Position numbers and translations under genes: made by a program
The notes under the pieces: model-generated
Database searches by the model: none
Told to the model about the DNA's origin: nothing
What the model saw: only the letters and a program-made list of their open reading frames with translations
Part shown: in pieces, positions 33,811-43,527 of the stretch
Position numbering within the stretch: position 1 is the first letter of the stretch
Layout of the letters: each line of letters opens with the position of its first letter
Assembly (NCBI RefSeq): GCF_000422865.1
Contig: NZ_KE383936.1
Span: 470,456 to 534,455, forward strand
Origin: Oceanospirillum maris DSM 6286
GTDB lineage: Bacteria; Pseudomonadota; Gammaproteobacteria; Pseudomonadales; Halomonadaceae
Reading direction: 5' to 3'
DNA length: 64,000 bases

Positions 33811-35154
33811 TCATTTGGCCTGATGGGAGGGCTGGGCTGATTGATCCGTTTGACTGTGCCAGCTTGAAAAGTGACGTAATAGCCAAAGCCCCGGTAATGC
33901 AATTAAGGTGCAAAGAATAAAGAACTCTGTCCAGCCCATTATTTCAGCCAAATAACCACTCGGCGCTGATATTAATGTGCGTGGTACGCCCATTAAGCTG
34001 GTCAGTAACGCATATTGAGTGGCGGTGAACCTTTTATCGGTCAGTGCAGCCATAAACGCCATATAAGCAGCGGTTCCCATGCCTGCGGTTAGGTTCTCAA
34101 AACCGATTACTGCGGCGAGCAGGTTCATGTTGTAACCTGTTTGTGCTAATACGGCAAAGCCTGCCGTGCTTGCCATTTGTAATAGGCCGAATAACCATAA
34201 TGCTCGATAGATGCCGAGCTTGATGATGAGTGCGCCGCCTAAGAAAGCCCCGATCAATGTCGCCCAAAACCCAAAGAATTTTACCGTGACACCAATTTCA
34301 GTGCTACTAAAGCCGAGATCAACATAGAAAGGGCTGGTCATGGCGCTGGCAAGGGTGTCACCTAGTTTGTAGAGCAGAATAAACAACAGGATTGTCCAAG
34401 CGCTATCCCGTGTAAAATATTCTTTGAAAGGCTCAACAACCGCGGCCTTTAAACTGGAGGGCGGCTTGGCGGTAACCGTGGGTTCAGGGGACATCAGTGT
34501 GGTGATAATACCGATGCTCATGCAGAGCCCCATAAGCATATACACTGTGGCGAAACCTAAGCTGTCGGCCAGTATTAGACCGCCACCAGAGGCAAGTAGC
34601 ATCCCTGTGCGGTAGCCGTAAACATAAAGACTGGAACCCATGCCAAGTTCATTTTCGGACAGATGCTCTCGCCGATAAGCATCAATAACAATATCTTGGC
34701 TGGCGCTGAAGAAAGTTACTAATAAAGCCAAAAATGCGATGGTCCACGGTGATTCTACGGGATTAGATAAGCCAAGACTGGCGATAGCTAAGGCCAATAA
34801 AAGCTGTATAAGAACCAGCCAGCCTCGTCTTCTACCTAAAAATGGCAAGGTGAAGCGATCAAGAATAGGTGCCCAGATAAATTTTAGGGTATAGGGTAGA
34901 CCCACTAAGGCCATTAAACCGATGGTGGATAGATCGACACCCTCTTCACGCATCCAAATTTGTAATACCGAGATGGTGAGTAGTAACGGCATTCCGCTTG
35001 AAAAACCCATCACAAACGTTGTCAACATACGCCGGTTAAAACAGATAGAGAGGCTGTTCTTAATGTTTTGCTTGATCAAGGTGTTGTCCACATCTATCGA
35101 AGTACCGTTTTTTAAGATCAGCCGTTGGAATGCGGTTGCCCTGTGATTGCCCAA
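33811..35154 (-). CDS. ampG: AmpG-like muropeptide permease (MFS)
   Basis: A major-facilitator permease of the AmpG family, which imports GlcNAc-anhydroMurNAc peptides for cell-wall recycling. Characteristic blocks are MGFSSGMPLLLTISVLQIWM, ALVGLPYTLKFIWAPILDRF, GRRRGWLVLIQ and FSASQDIVIDAYRREHL. The frame opens with TTG at 35154, about 43 residues before the first helix, longer than usual. A GTG at 35091 would give a more typical N-terminus, but neither has a good ribosome binding site. No ampC or other recycling gene is adjacent. The family assignment is secure, the start is not. Confidence 0.86.
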   Translation of the reverse strand: MGNHRATAFQRLILKNGTSIDVDNTLIKQNIKNSLSICFNRRMLTTFVMGFSSGMPLLLTISVLQIWMREEGVDLSTIGLMALVGLPYTLKFIWAPILDRFTLPFLGRRRGWLVLIQLLLALAIASLGLSNPVESPWTIAFLALLVTFFSASQDIVIDAYRREHLSENELGMGSSLYVYGYRTGMLLASGGGLILADSLGFATVYMLMGLCMSIGIITTLMSPEPTVTAKPPSSLKAAVVEPFKEYFTRDSAWTILLFILLYKLGDTLASAMTSPFYVDLGFSSTEIGVTVKFFGFWATLIGAFLGGALIIKLGIYRALWLFGLLQMASTAGFAVLAQTGYNMNLLAAVIGFENLTAGMGTAAYMAFMAALTDKRFTATQYALLTSLMGVPRTLISAPSGYLAEIMGWTEFFILCTLIALPGLWLLRHFSSWHSQTDQSAQPSHQAK

Positions 35155-35380
35155 TTATCTGTAAGGCAAAGCGTTAAGAAGCCCTTATTGTACGCAAGTT
35201 ACTCTTCTGTGCCGAGGGGCAATGCCGTTGTTATACTGCAACTTATTTGGAAGGGTGGTTATTTGTTTGAATGGCTACATGAAGTGAACGGCTGAACGGC
35301 GGCAGGATGTTTCGCTCTTAACCGTTCGGTACGATTTAATGACGGATGTCATGATTAACGTTTAATAACAGGTGAAGAAG

Positions 35381-36187
35381 ATGCTGGTAGATTTTAAAGT
35401 TGCAGCGGTGCAAATGGTTTCAGGTGAAGATACCGAGCAAAACCTGAAAAGAGCCACTTACTGGGTTGAGCAGGCGGCAGGTCAAGGTGCTCAGCTTGTT
35501 GCGCTACCGGAGTATTTTCCCTTACTGCATCATGATGAAACGGTTAAGTTTAGTATCGCTGAAGATTATGGTCATGGCCCTATTCAACAGCATTTATCGG
35601 CTCTTGCTAAACGTTTGAATATTTGGCTTGTGGCGGGATCTATTCCGCTAAAGAGTAAGCAGGTTGATCATGTGACAAACACCACGCTGGTATTTGATCC
35701 TGCCGGAGAGTGCATGGCTCGTTATGATAAGATTCACCTGTTTAGCTTTCAACAGGGTGAAGAATCCTACAATGAATCTTCCAGTATTGAAGCGGGCCTA
35801 CAGCCGGTTTGCTTTGATACCCCGTGGGGGCGTGTAGGGTTGGCTATCTGCTATGACCTGCGTTTTCCTGAGTTATTTCGTGCATTAGATAATGTGGATC
35901 TGTTGATTGTACCCTCGGCTTTTACGGTGCCAACGGGGCGTGCTCATTGGGAGTTGCTGCTTAAAGCCCGAGCCGTAGAAAACCAGTGTTATCTATTAGC
36001 TCCGGCTCAAGGTGGTGAGCACGAAAGTGGCCGGCAGACGTGGGGGCATACCATGGCTGTTGATCCTTGGGGGGAGGTTTTGGCTGTACAGGAACAGGGT
36101 GAAGGTGTTATTAGCGCAACGCTTAATGTCCATCGTATTGAGGAAGTGCGTCGGCAGCTACCGGCTTGGCTGCACCGCCGTCTTTGA
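35381..36187 (+). CDS. Carbon-nitrogen hydrolase (nitrilase superfamily, Nit-like)
   Basis: A 268-residue hydrolase of the nitrilase superfamily, closest in pattern to Nit1/Nit2-like omega-amidases that repair or clear deaminated glutathione and similar amides. The catalytic triad is present: Glu in ALPEYF, Lys in RYDKIHLF, and Cys in GLAICYDLRFPELF. The DPWGEVLA block near the C-terminus is also typical. AGGTG six bases upstream favours ATG 35381 over the GTG at 35372. It is a single gene between ampG and gltX. The substrate is inferred only at family level. Confidence 0.9.
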   Translation: MLVDFKVAAVQMVSGEDTEQNLKRATYWVEQAAGQGAQLVALPEYFPLLHHDETVKFSIAEDYGHGPIQQHLSALAKRLNIWLVAGSIPLKSKQVDHVTNTTLVFDPAGECMARYDKIHLFSFQQGEESYNESSSIEAGLQPVCFDTPWGRVGLAICYDLRFPELFRALDNVDLLIVPSAFTVPTGRAHWELLLKARAVENQCYLLAPAQGGEHESGRQTWGHTMAVDPWGEVLAVQEQGEGVISATLNVHRIEEVRRQLPAWLHRRL

Positions 36188-36334
36188 TACCGTTAGCGAG
36201 AGAAGTAAACGTAAAGTTTTATCCTCCTATGCGTTATTCGCAAGCTCTGGGGCTGTTGGTCTGACAGCCTCTGGACTATAATCGCGGTTAATAACACTTC
36301 TCTCATTCATCATCACAGGATTGAACGGAATACC

Positions 36335-37822
36335 ATGACTGTTCGCACCCGTATTGCACCTTCACCAACTGGTGACCCCCACGTTGGTACCGCTTATATT
36401 GCATTGTTTAATCTGGCATTTGCCCGTAAGCATGGCGGTAAGTTTATTCTGCGTATCGAAGATACCGACCAGACCCGTAGCAGTGCTGAATCAGAGCAGA
36501 TGATTTTTGACTCCCTGCGATGGTTAGGTCTGAACTGGGATGAGGGGCCAGATGTTGGTGGCGAGTATGGCCCGTATCGTCAAAGTGAGCGCAAAGATAT
36601 CTATGCGGATTACGCTTATCAGCTAGAAAAAGAGGGTAAGGCGTTCCGTTGCTATCGCACCAGTGAAGAGCTGAATGATCTGCGTGAAAGTCGTAAGGCG
36701 GAAGGCAAGCACACAGCTTTAAAGCAAAGTGATTTAGCGCTGCCGGCGGAAGAAGTCTCTACTCGCGAAGCTGCAGGTGCGCCGTATGTGATCCGTATGT
36801 GTGTTCCAGAGGAAGGTGTCTGCCAAGTTGAAGATATGCTACGTGGCACCATCGAGATTGACTGGGGGCAGATCGACTGTCAGATTCTGCTAAAAGCAGA
36901 TGGTATGCCAACCTATCACCTTGCCAATATCGTGGATGATCATCTCATGAAGATCACCCATGTGTTGCGTGGGGAAGAGTGGATTAACTCTGCGCCTAAG
37001 CACAAGCTACTGTACGAATATTTCGGTTGGGAAATGCCGACACTATGCCATTTTCCGTTGCTGCGTAATGCGGATAAATCTAAGCTGTCTAAGCGTAAAA
37101 ACCCAACGTCGATCAATTTCTATCGCCGCATGGGCTTCTTACCTGAAGCGGTAGTGAATTATCTGGGGCGTATGGGCTGGTCGATGCCGGATGAGCGTGA
37201 ACGCTTTAGTCTGGATGAGATGATCGAAAACTTTGATATTCAGCGCGTGTCTCTGGGCGGGCCTGTTTTTGATGTTGAAAAACTATCTTGGTTGAACGGT
37301 TTGTATATCCGCGAAACGTTAGATGATCAGCAGTTTATGCAGGAAGTGATGAAATGGGCGTTTAATCCTGAATATGTCAGTCAGATTATTCCTCAAATCA
37401 AAGGCCGCGTAGAAACCTTTAGTGATATTGCGCCATTGGCAGGCTTCTTCTTCTCGGGTATGCCTGAGATTAGTGAAGACAGTTTTGCGCACATCAAGAC
37501 AGAGAAAGAGTCCGTTGTAAAACAACTGCAATTTACACTTTGGCAGATGGAAGCGCTACGTGAGTGGAATAAAGATAATATCTTTGCTGATGTGAAGATG
37601 TTATCAGAGTACTTTGAAGTGAAGATCAAAGAGTTCCTTCAGCCTATTTTTGTGGCTATTGCTGGCTCTGCAACTTCCTCTTCTGTTTTGGACTCTATGG
37701 CTATTATCGGGCCTGATATGACCCGTGCTCGTTTACGCCATGCGGTTGAGGTTTTAGGTGGTGTTTCTAAGAAACAAACTAAAAAGTTAGAAAAAGAATT
37801 TGCAGCATTGAATAACGGTTAG
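36335..37822 (+). CDS. gltX: Glutamyl-tRNA synthetase
   Basis: GluRS, a class I synthetase that charges tRNA-Glu. The protein has 495 residues. The HIGH-equivalent motif lies in [13 protein letters not shown] (8-20) and the KMSKS-equivalent is KLSKRK near residue 250. [11 protein letters not shown] and [19 protein letters not shown] are further family blocks. The C-terminal anticodon-binding helical domain is present. The gene is followed after about 120 bases by tRNA-Ala(GGC) and tRNA-Glu(TTC), with a separate promoter, so it sits next to its own substrate gene. Confidence 0.96.
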   Translation: MTVRTRIAPSPTGDPHVGTAYIALFNLAFARKHGGKFILRIEDTDQTRSSAESEQMIFDSLRWLGLNWDEGPDVGGEYGPYRQSERKDIYADYAYQLEKEGKAFRCYRTSEELNDLRESRKAEGKHTALKQSDLALPAEEVSTREAAGAPYVIRMCVPEEGVCQVEDMLRGTIEIDWGQIDCQILLKADGMPTYHLANIVDDHLMKITHVLRGEEWINSAPKHKLLYEYFGWEMPTLCHFPLLRNADKSKLSKRKNPTSINFYRRMGFLPEAVVNYLGRMGWSMPDERERFSLDEMIENFDIQRVSLGGPVFDVEKLSWLNGLYIRETLDDQQFMQEVMKWAFNPEYVSQIIPQIKGRVETFSDIAPLAGFFFSGMPEISEDSFAHIKTEKESVVKQLQFTLWQMEALREWNKDNIFADVKMLSEYFEVKIKEFLQPIFVAIAGSATSSSVLDSMAIIGPDMTRARLRHAVEVLGGVSKKQTKKLEKEFAALNNG

Positions 37823-37897
37823 TCATAATGTAGGGCTAACCAGTTGATTTCACTTGAATTGTTTTTTCTATTAAAAATAATTTTTTTGAAAAAAATG

Positions 37898-37926
37898 TTG
37901 ACCTGTACGGGGTGAAACTATATTAT
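37898..37926 (+). promoter_or_regulatory. Sigma70-type promoter of the tRNA pair
   Basis: TTGACC (37898-37903), a 17-base spacer and TATTAT (37921-37926) lie 18 bases before the first tRNA. The spacing is ideal and both hexamers are close to consensus. Confidence 0.75.
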
Positions 37927-37943
37927 TTCTCCCGTACTTGAGA

Positions 37944-38019
37944 GGGGCCTTAGCTCAGCTGGGAGAGCGCAACACTGGCAGTGTTGAGGTCAGCGGTTCG
38001 ATCCCGCTAGGCTCCACCA
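37944..38019 (+). tRNA. tRNA-Ala (anticodon GGC)
   Basis: A full cloverleaf of 76 bases with encoded CCA. The acceptor stem GGGGCCT pairs with AGGCTCC (one G-T pair). The D-arm is GCTC...GAGC, the anticodon stem CAACA/TGTTG encloses CTGGCAG with anticodon GGC, and the T-arm is AGCGG/CCGCT around TTCGATC. It reads GCC and GCU alanine codons. Confidence 0.96.
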
Positions 38020-38072
38020 ATTTCAAGTATTGTTTTTAATCTATTTTAACTCTTAGGTTGAAAACACCGTGT

Positions 38073-38148
38073 GTCCCATTCGTCTAGTGGCCTAGGACAC
38101 CGCCCTTTCACGGCGGTAACAGGGGTTCGAACCCCCTATGGGACGCCA
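38073..38148 (+). tRNA. tRNA-Glu (anticodon TTC)
   Basis: A full cloverleaf of 76 bases with encoded CCA. The acceptor stem is GTCCCAT/ATGGGAC, the anticodon stem CCGCC/GGCGG encloses CTTTCAC with anticodon TTC, and the T-arm is AGGGG/CCCCT. It lies 53 bases after tRNA-Ala and is probably cotranscribed with it. Confidence 0.96.
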
Positions 38149-38185
38149 TATTTCTTTTTAGCTTAAATTGAAATATATAAAATAT

Positions 38186-38207
38186 ACCGCTTAATTGCGG
38201 TTTTTTT
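38186..38207 (+). terminator. Terminator of the tRNA operon
   Basis: ACCGC (38186-38190) and GCGGT (38197-38201) pair around TTAATT, followed by a run of T residues. It lies 37 bases after tRNA-Glu. Confidence 0.8.
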
Positions 38208-38310
38208 ATGCCTGAAATTTGAATTCTTCCCGCTCTATGCTTCTTTCTTTTATTCCTATTCGGTTTTCTTGTCTGCTAACAAGCAGGCTTGTCAGACCTG
38301 CTTCGCTCGA

Positions 38311-40260
38311 TTAATCCATCATCAATAAACGGTTTACAAAGTATTTGCTAGGGTCTTCTGGGCGAATAATCGTGCCGATGCTAGCGCTAGAGGCAGGGTC
38401 GGCCATATCATAATCGACAGGGGTGATTAGCTGTTTCTTTTCGGCATCGTAGATAATGCGGATCAAGCCAGGCTTTGATGTTTTAGGGTCAAGGGTGAGA
38501 ACAAAAGCAAGCTTGTTGCTGGATAGGCGAACAAAAGAACCCACAGGCATTAAGCCGATGCACTTAATAAAGCGCTGTACCATAATGCGATCGAACTGCT
38601 TATCGCTATTCATTAATGTCTTAAACGCTAAGGCTGGCAACATGCCTTTGGCGTAGTTGCGATCCGTTGTCATCGCATCGTAGGCGTCAACAATAGCGGC
38701 CATACGGGCCAGTCCTGAAATTTTATCGGACTTTAATTGTCTTGGGTAACCCGAGCCATCAAGGCGCTCGGTGTTACCGAGTACAATGGCCAGTACTTCC
38801 TTGGGTAGGGTGTTTGATGCCCCTGTGAGTGCCTTATGGGTAGCAAGAACATGGCGCTGCATGGTGCTAAGTTCTTGTTTGTTAAGCCTATCAGGCTTAA
38901 ACATAATCATGCTTGGCAAGGTTGTTTTGCCAATATCGTGTAGTAAGCCAGCATAAATGAGATCGGCAATATTACCTGTGTACCCCATGCTCTTAGCAAA
39001 ATGTGCTAAGTGAATGCCAAAGCTGACAGAATGTTGGGGTATATAGTCTTGGGCGTCCCTTAGCGTTGTTAGGGCTAGTAATACATCGGCATTTTGTTCT
39101 AGAGCACTGGCAAGTTGTTGAGATATATCGTAGGCCGGTTCAAGTTTTAGTGTCTGCTTTTGCTTAAGCTGAGCCAGTAACCCCTTAACGCTAGCAATAG
39201 CATTGGAGTGGTAGATGCGGAACTCTTTGAAGAGCTCTTGCAGCTTGGCTTTCTCTTTTTGTTGCTTGAACTCGTTAATGCTGGATTGCATTGAGTCGCT
39301 TTCTACTTCAGGGGTTTGATCGGCATCGCTGGTTTGAGCGTCTTTCCCTTTACTGGCTTCTTTTCCTGTCCCGCTTTCTTTGTCGGATCGAATGCTCGTT
39401 TTTTTCTTGCGAGGGGCATCAGTTTCGCTTGTGGCGACGTTGGTGCTGCCTTCGACTTCATCCAAAGGTTTTTCTTCGTACAGAGGAGAGGTGTAGCGTG
39501 AGCTACCATCGCTGGATCGTCTAGCAACTTCACGCTGGATTTCAGCAACAGCGTAAGAAACCTTGCGCTCCTCCATTGGGGGAAGTTCAATAAAGAGACA
39601 GCCGCAACTGGATCGATTCTTTTTTTCATCGTAGCCCACATGCCGAACTTGTATCGGGGTGCTTATGGACAGTTGATTAGGGAAAGTGATTGAGCAGCTA
39701 TCAAGAACGACCTGATTCCCTAAGGTTTCTCTATAGTCACCATCCAGCTCAATTTGACAGCCTTGGGCTGAAATATCTTTGAGCTCGCTCACAATAGGTT
39801 TTTGGAAATCTTTTGATTCTAAAATGGCGTCAATAATAACGCCGCGTCTAATCTGGGCGCGATAGAATTGGCGGCGTTGAAAATAATCCAGCTCATCGGG
39901 AAAGGGGATTTTATAAATCGCCAAGCCTCTCTGCCGACCTTTGCCTATTGCCCTGAGTGTTGATGAGGTAATGCGGCAGCCGTCGTAGAAGGCCTCGAAC
40001 ATAAACGGACCGCTTTTTTCCATAATGCGATCACCCTTGTCAGGGGTGACTTGGTCAATAATGAAATTGCGACCCTTCAGGTCCACTTTCAAGATAATGG
40101 ACGAATAAGCGCCTTCAACGGTATTGAAGTGCAATTTAAGAGGAGTGTGGTGATCCTTTAGGCGGTTGAGAAGCCCGTAGATGCTTTCAGGTTTGGTCAA
40201 TAACTGGCCTTGTGGCTCAGATTGATTGTCCTGTTGTTCTGTAGGGTTCTCGGCTGCCAA
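38311..40260 (-). CDS. PilZ / HD-GYP domain protein with YcgR-like N-terminus
   Basis: A 649-residue cytoplasmic c-di-GMP signalling protein. Residues about 25-120 resemble the YcgR N-terminal domain. A PilZ domain follows (about 125-245), with the c-di-GMP-binding RxxxR (Arg130-Arg134) and DISAQG (162-167). A charged low-complexity linker spans about 250-335. The C-terminal HD-GYP domain (about 400-560) has GLLHDIGKTTLP with His441-Asp442, His470 and DGSGYP (501-506). The usual HHE before DGxGYP is NTE (496-498), so two metal-binding histidines are replaced. It may therefore be a c-di-GMP-controlled but catalytically weak or altered protein. It appears monocistronic. Confidence 0.88.
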   Translation of the reverse strand: MAAENPTEQQDNQSEPQGQLLTKPESIYGLLNRLKDHHTPLKLHFNTVEGAYSSIILKVDLKGRNFIIDQVTPDKGDRIMEKSGPFMFEAFYDGCRITSSTLRAIGKGRQRGLAIYKIPFPDELDYFQRRQFYRAQIRRGVIIDAILESKDFQKPIVSELKDISAQGCQIELDGDYRETLGNQVVLDSCSITFPNQLSISTPIQVRHVGYDEKKNRSSCGCLFIELPPMEERKVSYAVAEIQREVARRSSDGSSRYTSPLYEEKPLDEVEGSTNVATSETDAPRKKKTSIRSDKESGTGKEASKGKDAQTSDADQTPEVESDSMQSSINEFKQQKEKAKLQELFKEFRIYHSNAIASVKGLLAQLKQKQTLKLEPAYDISQQLASALEQNADVLLALTTLRDAQDYIPQHSVSFGIHLAHFAKSMGYTGNIADLIYAGLLHDIGKTTLPSMIMFKPDRLNKQELSTMQRHVLATHKALTGASNTLPKEVLAIVLGNTERLDGSGYPRQLKSDKISGLARMAAIVDAYDAMTTDRNYAKGMLPALAFKTLMNSDKQFDRIMVQRFIKCIGLMPVGSFVRLSSNKLAFVLTLDPKTSKPGLIRIIYDAEKKQLITPVDYDMADPASSASIGTIIRPEDPSKYFVNRLLMMD

Positions 40261-40534
40261 GGTACCAAATCCTCTTTGTTTTTGTGGTGGCGCGGTATCT
40301 ATCTCTGCTAAGCCTCACGCTCTAAGTCAATAGTCAACTTACGCGTTACCTTATCTGGAATTGAGATGTGCTTAATATTTCCTGCGGCAACTTATATTTT
40401 TTTTACAAAATAGCCCTGTTGTCGCGGTGCTTTTGCTTAAAGAGATTTTGAGTATTAAAAGCGAAAACATCTTATAAAATCAAATGCCTGAATTGTAAAC
40501 TTCAAATTGTAACTCAGGAGATTTTAAAAGGTAT

Positions 40535-41410
40535 TTAATCCGTTGCTTTAAGTCTTTTTAGCAGGCTTGAGGTGTCCCAGCGGTTGCCGCCCATTGCTTG
40601 GACTTCACCGTAAAATTGGTCAACTAAGGCCGTGACCGGTAGTTTAGCCTTAATTTTACGTCCTTGGCTTAGACAGATGTCAAGGTCTTTGCGCATCCAG
40701 TCGACAGCAAAGCCATGATTGTACTCATCTTCGACCATTGTCTTATGACGATTGACCATTTGCCAAGAACCAGCAGCGCCTTTTGAAATAACCTCAATGA
40801 CTTTCTTTTGATCTAGGCCAGCTTTTTCGGCGAAATAAAGCCCTTCAGATAAGCCTTGTACTAGGCCTGCGATACAGATTTGGTTGACCATTTTGGTTAA
40901 TTGACCGGCTCCTGCGTCTCCCATAAGGGTTACTGCTTGAGCATATGTTTCCATAATGGGTTGGCATTGATTAAATATTTCTTCTTCTCCGCCACACATA
41001 ATTGTGAGCTTGCCGTTTTCTGCGCCCTGTTGTCCGCCGGATACCGGTGCGTCGATAAAGTGTAGACCTGCTGCGCGACAGGCTGTGTCTAATTCTGTTG
41101 CTAATTCTGCGGAGGCGGTGGTGTGATCAACTAAGATGCTGCCAGCTTTCATGGCGCTAATAACGCCGTTTTCACCGGTTGTGACGCTACGCACATCATC
41201 ATCATTACCGACACAGCAAAACACGATATCGGCATTTTTGGCGGCCTCTGCAGGGGTTTCGCCGATAAGTCCGCCGTGGCTGGCTGCCCATTGTTTTGCT
41301 TTTTCTGTGGTTCGGTTGAAAACAGTAACGCTATAGCCCGCCTTGGCAAGATGGCCTGCCATAGGGGAGCCCATAACGCCGAGGCCGATGAATGCGAGAT
41401 TTAGTGCCAT
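40535..41410 (-). CDS. Beta-hydroxyacid dehydrogenase (3-hydroxyisobutyrate / tartronate-semialdehyde reductase family)
   Basis: A 291-residue NAD(P)-dependent enzyme. The Rossmann motif FIGLGVMGSPMAGHL is at 7-21, the substrate loop DAPVSGGQQGAENG at about 120-133, and the catalytic lysine is in GQLTKMVNQ (about 165-174). NRTTEK after the second strand suggests NADP preference. The exact substrate (3-hydroxyisobutyrate, tartronate semialdehyde, succinic semialdehyde) cannot be told. It lies downstream of gltA on the same strand but after a strong terminator, so it is likely a separate unit. Confidence 0.88.
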   Translation of the reverse strand: MALNLAFIGLGVMGSPMAGHLAKAGYSVTVFNRTTEKAKQWAASHGGLIGETPAEAAKNADIVFCCVGNDDDVRSVTTGENGVISAMKAGSILVDHTTASAELATELDTACRAAGLHFIDAPVSGGQQGAENGKLTIMCGGEEEIFNQCQPIMETYAQAVTLMGDAGAGQLTKMVNQICIAGLVQGLSEGLYFAEKAGLDQKKVIEVISKGAAGSWQMVNRHKTMVEDEYNHGFAVDWMRKDLDICLSQGRKIKAKLPVTALVDQFYGEVQAMGGNRWDTSSLLKRLKATD

Positions 41411-41451
41411 GTTTTTGCTCTCCTAGAGATAAAAAGGACTGCTCTAACATA

Positions 41452-41481
41452 AAAAAAGGGCTGCAATGCAGCCCTTTTTTT
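41452..41481 (-). terminator. Strong terminator after gltA
   Basis: GGGCTGC (41458-41464) and GCAGCCC (41468-41474) pair around AAT, flanked by seven A on one side and seven T on the other. Transcription of gltA (minus strand) reads into the T-run, and the hairpin is symmetrical enough to work in both directions. Confidence 0.9.
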
Positions 41482-41496
41482 GATGCCGTATTGAGA

Positions 41497-42783
41497 TTAC
41501 TTTGTTGGATAATCGCGCATATCGGAACCTTTGTACAGTTGGCGAGGGCGACCAATTTTATTGTCACCACTAACCATTTCTTTCCAATGAGAGATCCAGC
41601 CAACCGTTCGAGATAGTGCAAAGATCACTGTGAACATATTGGTTGGGATGCCTAGGGCTTTCAGGATAATACCTGAATAGAAGTCTACATTCGGATAAAG
41701 TTTGCGTTCGATAAAGTACTCATCTTCCAATGCAATCTCTTCTAGACGCTTAGCAATGTGTAGCTGAGGGTCGTTTTCTAGGCCTAGCTCTTTCAGAACT
41801 TCATCGCAGGTTTCTTTCATAACTTTAGCGCGAGGGTCAAAGTTACGGTAGACGCGGTGACCAAAGCCCATTAGACGGAATGGGTCATCTTTATCTTTTG
41901 CTTTGGAGATGAAGTGCTGAATGTTTTCTTCGGAGTCTTCACCGATTTCGTCCAGCATTTCCAATACGGCTTCATTTGCACCGCCGTGGGATGGCCCCCA
42001 TAGCGCTGCAATACCTGCTGCGATACAGGCAAAAGGGTTGGCGCCAGTAGAACCTGTTAGACGGACAGTGGAGGTTGAAGCGTTTTGTTCATGATCCGCA
42101 TGTAGCATGAAAATGCGATCCATAGCTTTAGCAAGAACAGGGTTGGGTACGTACTCTTCGCAAGGCGTGCTAAACATCATATACAGGAAATTTTCTGCAT
42201 AGTTTAGATCGTTGCGAGGGTAAACAAAGGGTTGACCCGTTGAGTATTTGTAGCACATTGCTGAAATCGTCGGCATTTTTGCAATCAAGCGGAATGCTGA
42301 TACTTCACGGTCACGGGGGTTACTGATATCCAGTGAGTCATGGTAGAACGCTGATAGCGCACCAACAACACCGCATAAAATCGCCATAGGGTGTGCGTCA
42401 CGGCGGAAGCCTTTGAAAAAATGAATCAGCTGTTCATGTACCATGGTGTGGTAGGTGATGGTTGATTCAAATTTAGCTTTCTCTTCCTGGCTTGGTAGCT
42501 CGCCGTTTAGTAGCAGGTAGCACAGTTCTATAAAGTCAGACTGCTTTGCTAGCTGGTCGATCGGGTAGCCACGGTGTAGCAATACGCCTTGTGCGCCATC
42601 GATGTAAGTAATAGATGATTCGCAAGATGCGGTGGAGACAAAGCCGGGGTCGTAAGTGAACATTCCCTTGGAGGTCAAGCCGCGTACGTCGATAACGTCA
42701 GGGCCAACGGTTCCGCTGTAAATCGGCAGTTCAATTGGTTCGTCAAGCCCTGGTACCGTCAGGATCGCTTTCTTGTCAGCCAT
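41497..42783 (-). CDS. gltA: Citrate synthase (type II)
   Basis: Condenses acetyl-CoA with oxaloacetate to start the TCA cycle. The protein has 428 residues, the length of hexameric type II enzymes. Motifs include [10 protein letters not shown], the active-site His in [15 protein letters not shown], the second His block [15 protein letters not shown], and [21 protein letters not shown] ribosome binding site precedes the ATG. It is divergent from sdhC across 366 bases, with a near-consensus promoter. All other TCA genes of the cluster run the other way. Confidence 0.97.
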   Translation of the reverse strand: MADKKAILTVPGLDEPIELPIYSGTVGPDVIDVRGLTSKGMFTYDPGFVSTASCESSITYIDGAQGVLLHRGYPIDQLAKQSDFIELCYLLLNGELPSQEEKAKFESTITYHTMVHEQLIHFFKGFRRDAHPMAILCGVVGALSAFYHDSLDISNPRDREVSAFRLIAKMPTISAMCYKYSTGQPFVYPRNDLNYAENFLYMMFSTPCEEYVPNPVLAKAMDRIFMLHADHEQNASTSTVRLTGSTGANPFACIAAGIAALWGPSHGGANEAVLEMLDEIGEDSEENIQHFISKAKDKDDPFRLMGFGHRVYRNFDPRAKVMKETCDEVLKELGLENDPQLHIAKRLEEIALEDEYFIERKLYPNVDFYSGIILKALGIPTNMFTVIFALSRTVGWISHWKEMVSGDNKIGRPRQLYKGSDMRDYPTK

Positions 42784-42844
42784 TGAGGCCTCCTTTTTTA
42801 ATTGTTAATTCATACTTGCCATGCCCAAAATCGCGGACTGCACA

Positions 42845-42872
42845 AATATAGAAGGATAAACCAGATTGTCAA
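42845..42872 (-). promoter_or_regulatory. gltA promoter
   Basis: On the minus strand, TTGACA (42872-42867), a 16-base spacer and TATATT (42850-42845) form a near-consensus sigma70 promoter, giving a leader of about 55 bases. A small inverted repeat TACCT/AGGTA (42874-42887) abuts the -35 element. Confidence 0.7.
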
Positions 42873-42978
42873 TTACCTAAAAAGGTAGCAGTAATGCAGA
42901 TAAGGCTTGTTAAAATCGAGCCAAATCACGTGTATGGGCAATATAGGGAATTATACCTCAGCTATGCCTTTGGTTTTA

Positions 42979-43007
42979 TTGTAATCATAATAGCGAGTCA
43001 CTATAAT
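42979..43007 (+). promoter_or_regulatory. sdhC operon promoter
   Basis: TTGTAA (42979-42984), a 17-base spacer and a perfect TATAAT (43002-43007). Transcription would start near 43014 and leave a 5' leader of about 136 bases before sdhC. Confidence 0.7.
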
Positions 43008-43149
43008 TCTTGCCGCACGATTGGCGGTGGTGCAGCCTCATATAGATACGTAATAAAGGCAAGTTTTACTTGCACCTTACTTCTATATAAGGATGCAGCC
43101 ACTAGAAACCATAAGCCCTATGAAAGGGCATTGAGAGTGTGTAAGAGCC

Positions 43150-43527
43150 GTGAATAGCAAAAGACCTGTAAACTTAGATCTAGCAACTATTAAGCTCCCG
43201 CTCCCTGCTTATACTTCGATTTTGCATCGTATCACAGGCGTTATTCTGTTTGTTGGTCTAGCGTTTCTGTTTTGGGCTTTCGATTCTTCACTAGAATCTG
43301 AAGCTAGTTTCAATGCAGTTAAAGTAACTTTGCAGGAGGGTGCATTCGCCAAGTTTGTACTCTGGGGACTTCTTTCCGCACTGGCATACCATGTTGTCGC
43401 AGGTGTTAAACATCTACTTATGGATGTAGGCATTGGTGAGACACTGGAAGGTGGCCGTCAAGGCGCTCAACTGACGCTGGTGATTTCTGTAATTCTTATT
43501 GTACTGGCAGGGGTGTGGGTATGGTAA
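43150..43527 (+). CDS. sdhC: Succinate dehydrogenase cytochrome b556 subunit
   Basis: A 125-residue membrane anchor of complex II with three helices (about 28-48, 67-87, 105-124). It helps to bind heme b and ubiquinone. The motif SILHRITGVILF, with its conserved Ser and Arg at the quinone site, and YHVVAGVKHLLMDVG, which includes the heme-ligand His, are diagnostic. The start is GTG with only a weak AAGAG upstream. First gene of the long sdhCDAB-sucAB-lpd-sucCD array; its end overlaps sdhD by 7 bases. Confidence 0.95.
   Translation: MNSKRPVNLDLATIKLPLPAYTSILHRITGVILFVGLAFLFWAFDSSLESEASFNAVKVTLQEGAFAKFVLWGLLSALAYHVVAGVKHLLMDVGIGETLEGGRQGAQLTLVISVILIVLAGVWVW

Larger units (their letters stand above)
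42784..43149. other. gltA-sdhC divergent control region
   Basis: This 366-base spacer holds the gltA promoter (42845-42872) and the sdhC promoter (42979-43007). After the sdh promoter the leader of about 136 bases includes an imperfect hairpin near 43055-43077 (AAGGCAAGT/ACTTGCACCTT) and a GCCCT/AGGGC hairpin (43115-43129). No small ORF is convincing. The leader length leaves room for sRNA or protein control of sdh. Confidence 0.55.
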
